From: Clostridium sp. 1001270J_160509_D11
GTDB taxonomy: Bacteria > Bacillota > Clostridia > Peptostreptococcales > Peptostreptococcaceae
NCBI RefSeq assembly: GCF_015667935.1
Contig: NZ_JADPET010000005.1
Coordinates: 1-40,608 of the forward strand
Direction of reading: 5' to 3'
Length of the DNA stretch: 40,608 nt
Shown here one piece after another: positions 33,757 through 40,608 of this stretch. The stretch's first letter is position 1. Every line of letters begins with the position of its first letter. The translations under genes were made by a program, and so were the position numbers. A model generated the notes under the pieces. That model saw only the letters and a list, made by a program, of their open reading frames with translations. It was not told the DNA's origin and did no database searches.

Positions 33757-34004
33757 TTTTACATTTATTTATACAAAAATAACAAAAACTATTACGATAT
33801 ACTGATTAATATATAAAAAAGTTTAAATCTATACAGTTATTATATAAGTACTATATTAGGCATTAAAAAGTTGTAAGAGGAAATGTGCATTAAATATGTC
33901 AGTTGGATTAACTTTTGTAGTAATTTTTATGAAATAATAAGTTAATATTAATATAATAGTAGTGTTATAAAAATTTGAAAAGGAAAGATTAGAGTATAGA
34001 AGGT
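33757..34004. other. AT-rich gap before glmS, no glmS ribozyme seen
   Basis: These 248 bases hold no supported gene. A TATAAT hexamer lies at 33952-33957 with no good -35, and AAAAGTT / AACTTTT (about 33866-33917) can pair across a long loop. None of the conserved glmS ribozyme core segments (such as AGCGCC near the cleavage site) appear, so this glmS copy seems to lack the ribozyme common in Firmicutes. Confidence 0.6.
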
Positions 34005-35831
34005 ATGTGTGGAATAGTAGGATACTTAGGAAAGAGACAAGCAACAGAAGTTCTAGTAGAAGGACTTTCTAAATTAGAATACAGAGGATACGACTCAGCA
34101 GGAGTTGCTGTAAATATAGGAGAAGAATTATCAGTAAGAAAATTCAAAGGAAGATTACAAGTATTAGCAGATGACTTAACTGCTAATCCAATAAATGGGG
34201 GCTTAGGAATAGGACATACTAGATGGGCAACTCACGGAGAGCCATCAGATGTAAACTCTCATCCTCATTTCAACAAAGAAAAAACAATAGCAGTAGTGCA
34301 TAACGGAATAATAGAAAACTACTTAGAATTAAGAGAAGAATTACAAGCTGAAGGATATGTATTCTTATCTCAAACAGATACAGAAGTTGTGGCTCACTTA
34401 GTGGACAAGTTCTATGAAGGAAACTTATTAGAAGCTGTTTACAAAGCTACTGAAAAATTAAGAGGAGCTTATGCTTTAGGAGTTGTTTGCAAAGACAACA
34501 ACAACGAATTAGTGGCAGTAAGAAAAGACAGTCCATTAATAGTAGGTGTGGGAGAAGATGAAAACTTTATAGCATCTGATATACCTGCCATATTAAAATA
34601 CACTAGAGATGTAATATTCTTAGAAAATGACGAATATGTACATATGCAAGGACCAAAAGTAACTATATTAGATGAAAATAAAAATGTAGTTGAGAAAAAA
34701 ATAAATGAAATAAACTGGGATATAGAAGCTGCATCAAAAGGCGGATATGACTGTTTTATGACAAAAGAAATGTATGAACAACCAAAAGGTGTTGAAGATA
34801 CATTAATGAGAAGATTAGATGAAAATGGAAGAATCAAATTAGATGATATAAAAATAACTAAAGAAGATTTAGATAAAATAAACAAAGTATATATAGTAGC
34901 TTGTGGTACTGCTTATCATGCAGGACTTGTTGGTAAATATGCTATAGAAAAATTTGCAAAAATACCAGTAATAGCTGATATAGCATCAGAATTTAGATAC
35001 TCAGATCCATTTGTAGATGAAAATACTTTAATAATAATAGTAAGTCAATCAGGAGAAACTGCTGATACATTAGCAGCACTTAGAGATGCTAAGGCTAAAG
35101 GTGCTAGAGTATTATCAATAACTAATGTTGTTGGTTCATCAATAGCAAGGGAATCTGATGATATATTCTATACATGGGCAGGTCCAGAAATAGCAGTTGC
35201 TTCAACTAAGGCTTACACAACTCAATTAACTGCTTTCTGTATGATAGCTTTAAACTTAGCTATGACTAAAGGAAGTATAACTGAGGAACAATACTTTGAT
35301 GGAATAGAAGAGTTAAGAAAAATACCGGCTCAAGTGGAAAAAGTGTTGGAGTGCAATGAGTTAGTTGGACAAATAGCTGAAGAAATAAAAGAAGCAAATG
35401 ACATATTCTACTTAGGTAGAGGAGTGGACTACTCTTTAGCTATGGAAGGTGCTTTAAAAATAAAAGAGATATCTTATGTTCATGCTGAAGCTTTTGCAGC
35501 AGGTGAATTAAAACATGGAAGTATAGCTTTAATAGATAAAGGAACGCCAGTAGTTGCCATAGCTACTCAAAGTCAATTATTTGAAAAAATGGTTTCAAAT
35601 ATGCAAGAAGTTAGAGCTAGGGGAGCTAGAGTTATAGCTATAACTCAAGAAGGAAATACAGAAGTGGAAAAATCAGCTGATAGAGTAATTTATATACCAA
35701 AAGTTGACGATATGTTTGCTAGTATAACAGCTGTTGTACCAATGCAGTTACTTGCTTATCATGCATCAAATATAAGAGGGTTAGATGTGGATAAGCCAAG
35801 AAACTTAGCTAAATCAGTTACAGTTGAATAA
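34005..35831 (+). CDS. glmS: GlmS: glutamine-fructose-6-phosphate aminotransferase (isomerising)
   Basis: GlmS makes glucosamine-6-P from fructose-6-P and glutamine, the entry to UDP-GlcNAc for peptidoglycan and polysaccharide. The 608-aa protein begins MCGIVGYLG, with Cys2 the N-terminal nucleophile of the glutaminase domain (1-240; RWATHGEP, HNGIIENY, SDTEV-like QTDTE). Two SIS domains follow, with ACGTAYHAG near 302-310 and SQSGETADTLAA near 347-358. The C-terminus ends in KPRNLAKSVTVE, as expected for the family. The start is fixed by the need for Cys2, although the best ribosome binding site (AGAAGGT) lies unusually close to the ATG. A terminator follows. Confidence 0.97.
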   Translation: MCGIVGYLGKRQATEVLVEGLSKLEYRGYDSAGVAVNIGEELSVRKFKGRLQVLADDLTANPINGGLGIGHTRWATHGEPSDVNSHPHFNKEKTIAVVHNGIIENYLELREELQAEGYVFLSQTDTEVVAHLVDKFYEGNLLEAVYKATEKLRGAYALGVVCKDNNNELVAVRKDSPLIVGVGEDENFIASDIPAILKYTRDVIFLENDEYVHMQGPKVTILDENKNVVEKKINEINWDIEAASKGGYDCFMTKEMYEQPKGVEDTLMRRLDENGRIKLDDIKITKEDLDKINKVYIVACGTAYHAGLVGKYAIEKFAKIPVIADIASEFRYSDPFVDENTLIIIVSQSGETADTLAALRDAKAKGARVLSITNVVGSSIARESDDIFYTWAGPEIAVASTKAYTTQLTAFCMIALNLAMTKGSITEEQYFDGIEELRKIPAQVEKVLECNELVGQIAEEIKEANDIFYLGRGVDYSLAMEGALKIKEISYVHAEAFAAGELKHGSIALIDKGTPVVAIATQSQLFEKMVSNMQEVRARGARVIAITQEGNTEVEKSADRVIYIPKVDDMFASITAVVPMQLLAYHASNIRGLDVDKPRNLAKSVTVE

Positions 35832-35870
35832 TATAAAAGGGTATCACAATAATGTGATGCCTTTTATATT
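35831..35870 (+). terminator. terminator after glmS
   Basis: TATAAAAGGGTATCACA pairs with TGTGATGCCTTTTATA around loop ATAA, with minor mismatches, and ends in TTTTATATT directly after the glmS stop. Confidence 0.85.
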
Positions 35871-35910
35871 AAATAACCATGATAAATTATGATGAAGAGG
35901 TATTTTATTG

Positions 35911-36450
35911 ATGGAATATATAAAATTAATGTTAATTTCTATGGTGCCAGTTATAGAACTTAGGGGAGCTATACCATTAGGAATAGCTATGGATCTAAAT
36001 CCCATATATGTATATCTAAGTTGTTTGATTGGTTCATCCATAGTATCTATACCTGTAGTACTTGTTTTTAGACAAGTTATAGATTATTTAAGACATAGAA
36101 AGTATTTCAATATAGTAATAAGATGGATAGATGCAAAAATAGAAAGTCGTGCTAAGAAGCTAAAAGCAGCTAGTATATTAGGACTTATAGTATTTGTAGG
36201 CGTTCCACTTCCAACTACAGGATCATGGAGTGGGGCTGCTTTGGCCTCTATTTTTAAAATGAGAATAAAAGATGCCTTATTTGGAGTATTTATAGGAAAT
36301 GCCATAGCAGGTGCAATAATGCTGGGGGTATCTCTGCATATATCAGAAGGTTCTATTGAGATGATAATAGCATCTGCACTATTAGTTTTAGTAGGAATGG
36401 TATTTTATATATATAAAAAGAAAAAAAATAAAAAGATAATGGAAATATAG
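35911..36450 (+). CDS. COG2426 'small multidrug export' family membrane protein
   Basis: This 179-180-aa integral membrane protein is of the COG2426 / Sm_multidrug_ex family, whose transport role is not established. It shows the family's IELRGAIPLGIA near residues 12-23 and VGVPLPTTGSWSGAALAS near 90-107. These two Pro/Gly-rich segments look like re-entrant hairpins, and three to four hydrophobic helices surround them. I choose ATG 35911; TTG 35908 is in frame just before it and is as well spaced from GAAGAGG. The ELRG...P and PLPTTG layout recalls DedA-type lipid translocases, an inference worth testing since it sits in an envelope gene block. Confidence 0.82.
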   Translation: MEYIKLMLISMVPVIELRGAIPLGIAMDLNPIYVYLSCLIGSSIVSIPVVLVFRQVIDYLRHRKYFNIVIRWIDAKIESRAKKLKAASILGLIVFVGVPLPTTGSWSGAALASIFKMRIKDALFGVFIGNAIAGAIMLGVSLHISEGSIEMIIASALLVLVGMVFYIYKKKKNKKIMEI

Positions 36451-36474
36451 ATTATTTGAAGGAGGATGGGGAAA

Positions 36475-37494
36475 ATGGCAGTTTTAGTAACTGGAGGAGC
36501 AGGATATATAGGAAGCCACACAGTGGTGGAATTATTAAATGAAGGAAAAGACGTAGTTATAGTTGATAATTTTTCAAATAGCTGTCCTATAGTTCTTGAT
36601 AGAATAAGAGAAATAACAAATAGAGATTTTAAATTTTATGAATTAGATACTACTGATGAAAAAGCATTAGAAGTAGTATTCAAAGAAAATGACATAGATT
36701 CAGTAATACATTTTGCTGCATATAAGGCTGTGGGAGAGTCTGTGGCAAAACCTTTAGAGTATTACAGAAATAACTTAGGAAATACATTAACAGTTTTAAC
36801 TTTAATGAAAAAATACAATGTGAAGAAGTTTGTATTTTCTTCATCAGCAACAGTATATGGAGATCCACATACTTGTCCAATCACTGAGGATTTCCCACTT
36901 AGTACAACAAATCCTTATGGAGCGACTAAACTTATGATAGAAGATATGCTAAGAGATATGTGCAAAGCTGATAAAGAGTTAAATGTAGCAATTCTTAGAT
37001 ACTTTAATCCAGTGGGAGCTCATGAAAGTGGATTAATAGGAGAGGACCCTAATGATATACCAAATAACTTAATGCCTTATGTTTCTCAAGTAGCTGTTGG
37101 AAAATTGGAGCAACTTAGTGTATTTGGTGATGATTACAACACTCCTGATGGAACTGGAGTTAGGGATTACATACATGTTGTAGACTTAGCAAATGGACAT
37201 TTAAAAGCATTAGATAAATTAGAAAGTCTGCCAGGTCTTGTTACTTATAACTTAGGTACAGGAAATGGTTATAGCGTTCTTGATATGGTGAATGCTTTTA
37301 GGCAGGCTAGTGGAAGAAAAGTTGCTTATAAAATAGTAGATAGAAGGCCAGGAGATGTAGCAATGTGTTATGCGGATCCAACAAAGGCAAATAAAGAATT
37401 AGGATGGAAAGCTAAGTATACTATAAAAGAAATGTGTGAAGATACTTGGAAATGGCAAAGTACAAATCCTAATGGATATAGAGTAAAAGAATAA
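36475..37494 (+). CDS. galE: UDP-glucose 4-epimerase, copy 1
   Basis: This enzyme interconverts UDP-glucose and UDP-galactose (in some homologues also the N-acetyl forms) with bound NAD+. I start it at ATG 36475, nine bases after AAGGAGG; the upstream ATG at 36466 abuts that site and cannot be used well. The resulting 339 aa have GGAGYIGSH (7-15), the catalytic S124 in SSSATVYGD, and Y148-GAT-K152. The sequence resembles classical E. coli GalE in its long ARDIREIT-like N-terminal segment. It lies upstream of galU and a second galE, so UDP-galactose is a likely precursor of the polysaccharide. Confidence 0.93.
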   Translation: MAVLVTGGAGYIGSHTVVELLNEGKDVVIVDNFSNSCPIVLDRIREITNRDFKFYELDTTDEKALEVVFKENDIDSVIHFAAYKAVGESVAKPLEYYRNNLGNTLTVLTLMKKYNVKKFVFSSSATVYGDPHTCPITEDFPLSTTNPYGATKLMIEDMLRDMCKADKELNVAILRYFNPVGAHESGLIGEDPNDIPNNLMPYVSQVAVGKLEQLSVFGDDYNTPDGTGVRDYIHVVDLANGHLKALDKLESLPGLVTYNLGTGNGYSVLDMVNAFRQASGRKVAYKIVDRRPGDVAMCYADPTKANKELGWKAKYTIKEMCEDTWKWQSTNPNGYRVKE

Positions 37495-37555
37495 GAATTA
37501 GTGTAGTAAATATTATGATCTAAAAATAAAAATAAATTAACCGTGGGGGAATTAA

Positions 37556-38437
37556 ATGAGCAAAAGAGTAAGAAAAGCAATAATACCAGCAGCTGGTCTT
37601 GGTACAAGATTTTTACCAGCGACTAAATCACAACCAAAGGAAATGCTACCAATAGTAGACAAACCAACACTTCAATACATAATAGAAGAAGCGATTGAAT
37701 CGGGGATAGAAGAAATACTAATAGTAACAGGAAGAAGTAAAAAATCTATAGAGGACCACTTCGATAGATCTGTTGAATTAGAGTTAGAACTTGAACAAAA
37801 AGGTAAAACAGAAATGTTAGAAATGGTTCAAGACATATCAAACATGGTAAACATCCACTACATAAGACAAAAGGAACCAAAAGGATTAGGACATGCTGTG
37901 CATTGTGCAAAGAGCTTTATAGGAAATGAGCCTTTTGCAGTTTTACTTGGAGATGATATAGTAGATGCGGAAACTCCATGTTTAAAACAAATGATAGATG
38001 CTTATGATGAGTATAAGACCTCAATATTAGGTGTACAAGAAGTTGCAAAAGAAAATGTGGACAAGTACGGAATATTAGATGTTAAATATATTGAAGACAG
38101 AGTATATAAAGTAAAAGATATGATTGAAAAGCCATCTGTTGACGATGCACCTTCTAATATAGCGATACTTGGAAGATATATAATAACTCCTGAGATATTC
38201 AATATATTAGAAAATCAAGAGGCAGGCAAAGGTGGAGAGATTCAATTAACTGATGCTCTTCAAACTTTAGCAACTAAGGAAGCTATATATGCATATAATT
38301 TTGAGGGAAGAAGATATGATGTTGGTGATAAGTTAGGATTCTTAGAGGCAACTGTAGATTTTGCATTAAAAAGACCTGAGCTTAGAGATGATTTTGAAGC
38401 GTTTATAAAAGAAAAGGCTGCTTGTATAGAAAGATAG
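37556..38437 (+). CDS. galU: UTP-glucose-1-phosphate uridylyltransferase
   Basis: GalU makes UDP-glucose from glucose-1-P and UTP. The 293-aa protein has the N-terminal PAAGLGTRFLPATKSQPKEM (10-29) with the nucleotide and Lys contacts, LPIVDKPTLQYIIEEA, RQKEPKGLGHAVHCA near 103-117, LLGDDIVD near 129-136 and YDVGDKLGFLEA near 256-267. The length fits Firmicute GalU/GtaB. The start has GTGGGGGAA upstream. Together with PgcA and the two GalE proteins it feeds UDP-Glc and UDP-Gal pools for the surface polymer and glycolipids. A terminator follows 50 bases downstream. Confidence 0.96.
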   Translation: MSKRVRKAIIPAAGLGTRFLPATKSQPKEMLPIVDKPTLQYIIEEAIESGIEEILIVTGRSKKSIEDHFDRSVELELELEQKGKTEMLEMVQDISNMVNIHYIRQKEPKGLGHAVHCAKSFIGNEPFAVLLGDDIVDAETPCLKQMIDAYDEYKTSILGVQEVAKENVDKYGILDVKYIEDRVYKVKDMIEKPSVDDAPSNIAILGRYIITPEIFNILENQEAGKGGEIQLTDALQTLATKEAIYAYNFEGRRYDVGDKLGFLEATVDFALKRPELRDDFEAFIKEKAACIER

Positions 38438-38483
38438 ATATTGAGATTATGCTTATTAATAAGGCATAAATTTATTAAATTAA

Positions 38484-38528
38484 TTAGCCTCTGGAAAGTT
38501 TTTATTATAACGACCAGAGGCTTTTATT
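38484..38528 (+). terminator. terminator after galU
   Basis: AGCCTCTGG (38486-38494) pairs with CCAGAGGCT (38514-38522) around a 19-base loop and is followed by TTTATTT. It lies 19 bases before the second galE start codon, so that gene depends on read-through or on an unseen promoter. Confidence 0.8.
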
Positions 38529-38546
38529 TAGAGGGAGAATTTTATT

Positions 38547-39551
38547 ATGAGTATATTAATTATAGGGGGAGCAGGGTATATTGGCTCTCATACAGTGAAA
38601 TATTTTATTGAACAAAATGAGGATGTAATAATTGTAGATAATTTATTAACAGGACATAAAGAAGCTATTTTAAGCGATAAGTTTTATGAATGTGATATAA
38701 GAGATAAGGAAAATTTAGATAAAATATTTAAAGAAAATGATATAGAAGCTGTTATTCATTTTGCAGCAAATTCACTAGTCGGAGAAAGTATGGTAAAGCC
38801 ATATGAATATTACCACAACAATGTTTATGGAATGATGTGTTTATTAGATGTAATGAAAGAAAACAACGTAGATAAAATAGTATTTTCATCGACTGCTGCG
38901 ACATATGGTGAGCCGAAAAATATTCCTATATTAGAATCTGATGAAACAAATCCAACTAATACATATGGTGAAACTAAATTAGCTATGGAAAAGATGATGA
39001 AATGGTTTGACAATGCATATGGAACTAAATATGTTTCATTGAGATATTTTAATGCTGCGGGTGCATATTTTGATGGAAGTATTGGTGAAGCTCATACTAC
39101 TGAAACTCATCTTATACCATTAATACTTCAAGTTCCTCTTGGTAAGAGAGAGCATATAAGTATATTTGGTAATGACTATGATACTAAAGATGGAACATGT
39201 ATAAGGGACTATATCCATGTTATGGACTTAGCATCTGCTCATTACAAAGCACTAGAGTATTTAAGAAAAGGTAATGAAAGTAATATCTTCAACTTAGGTA
39301 ATGGAAATGGATATTCAGTTAAAGAAGTTATAGATGTTGCGAGAAAAGTTACAAGTCATGAAATACCAGCTAAGTTAGAAGAAAGAAGAAGTGGAGATCC
39401 TGCTGTTCTTATTGCATCTAGTGATAAGGCTAAAGAAGTTCTTGGGTGGAAACCTGAGTATGATTCACTTGAAAGAATTATAGAAGATGCTTGGAGATGG
39501 CATAAGAATAATGTAAATGGATATAAAAAACTAGCAATAAATAAAATATAA
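38547..39551 (+). CDS. galE: UDP-glucose 4-epimerase, copy 2
   Basis: This 334-aa extended SDR epimerase has GGAGYIGSH (7-15), the active-site S/T in SSTAATYGEP (114-123), Y140-GET-K144, and the C-terminal LGWKPEYD segment. It is a Bacillus-type GalE, clearly different from copy 1 in the N-terminal loop (DNLLTGHKEAI) and elsewhere, so it is not a recent duplicate. One of the two may act on UDP-GlcNAc or another UDP-sugar; motif reading cannot decide. It starts after GAGGGAGAA, downstream of the galU terminator, and ends 32 bp before the DUF368 gene. Confidence 0.92.
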   Translation: MSILIIGGAGYIGSHTVKYFIEQNEDVIIVDNLLTGHKEAILSDKFYECDIRDKENLDKIFKENDIEAVIHFAANSLVGESMVKPYEYYHNNVYGMMCLLDVMKENNVDKIVFSSTAATYGEPKNIPILESDETNPTNTYGETKLAMEKMMKWFDNAYGTKYVSLRYFNAAGAYFDGSIGEAHTTETHLIPLILQVPLGKREHISIFGNDYDTKDGTCIRDYIHVMDLASAHYKALEYLRKGNESNIFNLGNGNGYSVKEVIDVARKVTSHEIPAKLEERRSGDPAVLIASSDKAKEVLGWKPEYDSLERIIEDAWRWHKNNVNGYKKLAINKI

Positions 39552-39583
39552 ACATTAATTATATAGATATACTACTTGAGGGG

Positions 39584-40519
39584 GTGGATAAAATATATAT
39601 ATTAAATTTTATTAGAGGATTTTGTATGGCATTAGCTGATAGTATCCCAGGTGTATCAGGAGGTACTATTGCGTTCATACTTGGATTTTATGATGAGTTT
39701 GTAAGTTCATTACACAACTTAATATCGGGGAGTAAAGTAGAAAGAATTAATGCATTAAGGTTTTTATCTAAGATTGGTATAGGATGGGCTACTGGATTTA
39801 TATTATCTGTAATCTTTATAACAGCTATATTTGAAAAGAATATTTATGAAATCAGTTCTTTATTTTTAGGGTTTATAATAGCCTCTATACCTTTGATAAT
39901 TAAATCAGAAAAAAGAACATTGTCAGAAGGGAAAAATATCATATTTTTATTAATCGGAATTGTTGTAGTATTTACAATGACATATTTTAACCCAATAAGT
40001 AGTAGTGGAAGAAGTTTTTCGATTAAAGCTGAAAATTTAGGATTGATATTTGGAATATATATTTTCTTGTCTGGTATGATTGCTATATCAGCAATGGTTT
40101 TACCGGGAATATCAGGCTCTACTATTTTATTAATCTTTGGACTTTATACTCCGATTCTTAATGCTATAAAGGGTATACTAAAATTAAATTTTGAATACTT
40201 ACCAGGGATTGTTATCTTCGGAAGTGGTATCTTAATTGGTGTTTTACTAACTATAAGAAGTGTTAGATATTTGTTGAGAAAGTTTAGGTCACAAACTATA
40301 TACTGTATTATTGGTCTTATGATTGGGTCTATATATGCAGTTATTATGGGGCCATTATCACTAGAAGTTCCACAATCGCCAATGAATTTAGAAAGTTTTA
40401 ATATAATATTTTTTGTTATAGGATGCATATTAGTTCCAGCATTAGAAATGCTTAAAGTATTATTAAAAAGTAAAAGTGATGATTTAGAGCAAGATACTCA
40501 TATAGAAGATATGATTTAA
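39584..40519 (+). CDS. DUF368 / PopT-family polyprenyl-phosphate translocase
   Basis: DUF368 proteins (PopT) were recently shown to return undecaprenyl phosphate across the membrane, recycling the lipid carrier for wall and surface glycans. This 311-aa protein has eight or more hydrophobic helices and the two internally repeated signatures PGVSGGT (22-28) and PGISGST (174-180), which reveal the duplicated, probably inverted-repeat architecture. Only GTG 39584 begins early enough to keep the conserved N-terminus, yet the GAGGGGG run sits directly against it. The next ATG (M15 of this reading) would cut into a conserved helix. Its place behind the polysaccharide precursor genes fits lipid carrier recycling. 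Confidence 0.87.
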   Translation: MDKIYILNFIRGFCMALADSIPGVSGGTIAFILGFYDEFVSSLHNLISGSKVERINALRFLSKIGIGWATGFILSVIFITAIFEKNIYEISSLFLGFIIASIPLIIKSEKRTLSEGKNIIFLLIGIVVVFTMTYFNPISSSGRSFSIKAENLGLIFGIYIFLSGMIAISAMVLPGISGSTILLIFGLYTPILNAIKGILKLNFEYLPGIVIFGSGILIGVLLTIRSVRYLLRKFRSQTIYCIIGLMIGSIYAVIMGPLSLEVPQSPMNLESFNIIFFVIGCILVPALEMLKVLLKSKSDDLEQDTHIEDMI

Positions 40520-40608
40520 AAATATAATATAAATTATCAAACAATAAATATAGAAGTTTTATTATTTATACTTCTTAACTTCTAAAAAAATATAAAAAAT
40601 ATTCTATA
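40520..40608. other. AT-rich end of window with a short inverted repeat
   Basis: TAGAAGTT (40551-40558) is complementary to AACTTCTA (40577-40584), with an 18-base loop, but it is followed by A rather than T on this strand, so it is not a normal terminator for the DUF368 gene. No gene is seen. Confidence 0.4.

Noticed and set aside
33856-34044. Short reverse-strand open frame over the glmS start
   Set aside because: Low-complexity hydrophobic translation in AT-rich DNA, no ribosome binding site, antisense to the glmS start.
40551-40584. Terminator after the DUF368 gene
   Set aside because: The stem is followed by A rather than T on the coding strand, so it does not meet the rho-independent pattern.

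Overview
The window is AT-rich and densely coded, with every gene on the + strand. Protein similarity and gene order point to an acetogenic or CO2-fixing member of the Peptostreptococcaceae (Clostridioides / Terrisporobacter / Romboutsia-like). The Wood-Ljungdahl cluster here has the layout I associate with Clostridioides difficile. I cannot fix the genus from sequence alone.

Region 1 (1-13731) is a Wood-Ljungdahl block: folD, metV, metF, lpdA, cooC, acsD, acsC, acsE, acsB and gcvH. A terminator follows, then a cobalamin riboswitch, a second terminator, three 49-bp tandem repeats and the corrinoid reactivator acsV. Together these genes take methenyl/methylene-THF to methyl-THF, move the methyl group to the corrinoid iron-sulfur protein, and condense it with CO and CoA on acetyl-CoA synthase. 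No CO dehydrogenase catalytic subunit (cooS/acsA), formyl-THF synthetase or FchA lies in the window; they are probably upstream. FolD carries substitutions at residues needed for its cyclohydrolase half-reaction. Every gene of this block has a run of five or six G as its ribosome binding site.

Region 2 (13785-15122) looks like a small nickel-handling unit: a strong sigma-A-type promoter, a leader terminator, cooT, a DUF3842 gene, and a protein with four His/Cys-rich repeats joined to a small helical C-terminal domain. A strong terminator closes it.

Region 3 (15148-16474) holds a PHP-family histidinol-phosphatase-like gene, an unassigned stem-loop region, and a single tRNA-Ser(GCU) with its own promoter and terminator.

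Region 4 (16475-33756) is a Wzx/Wzy-type surface polysaccharide locus: chain-length regulator and BY-kinase, initiating sugar-phosphate transferase, phosphosugar mutase, the complete dTDP-rhamnose set (rfbD, rfbA, rfbC, rfbB), a rhamnosyltransferase-like enzyme, flippase, glycosyltransferases and polymerase/ligase. It also has two unusual kinase-like genes: a nucleotidyltransferase-thymidylate-kinase-like fusion and an aminoglycoside-phosphotransferase-like protein. The centre (about 24.9-33.8 kb) is visibly more AT-rich than the flanks, as expected for an exchangeable serotype region.

Region 5 (34005-40519) supplies general envelope precursors and lipid-carrier functions: glmS (without a glmS ribozyme), a COG2426 membrane protein, galE, galU, a second galE and a DUF368/PopT-type polyprenyl-phosphate translocase. 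I see no insertion sequence, phage gene, CRISPR array or rRNA.
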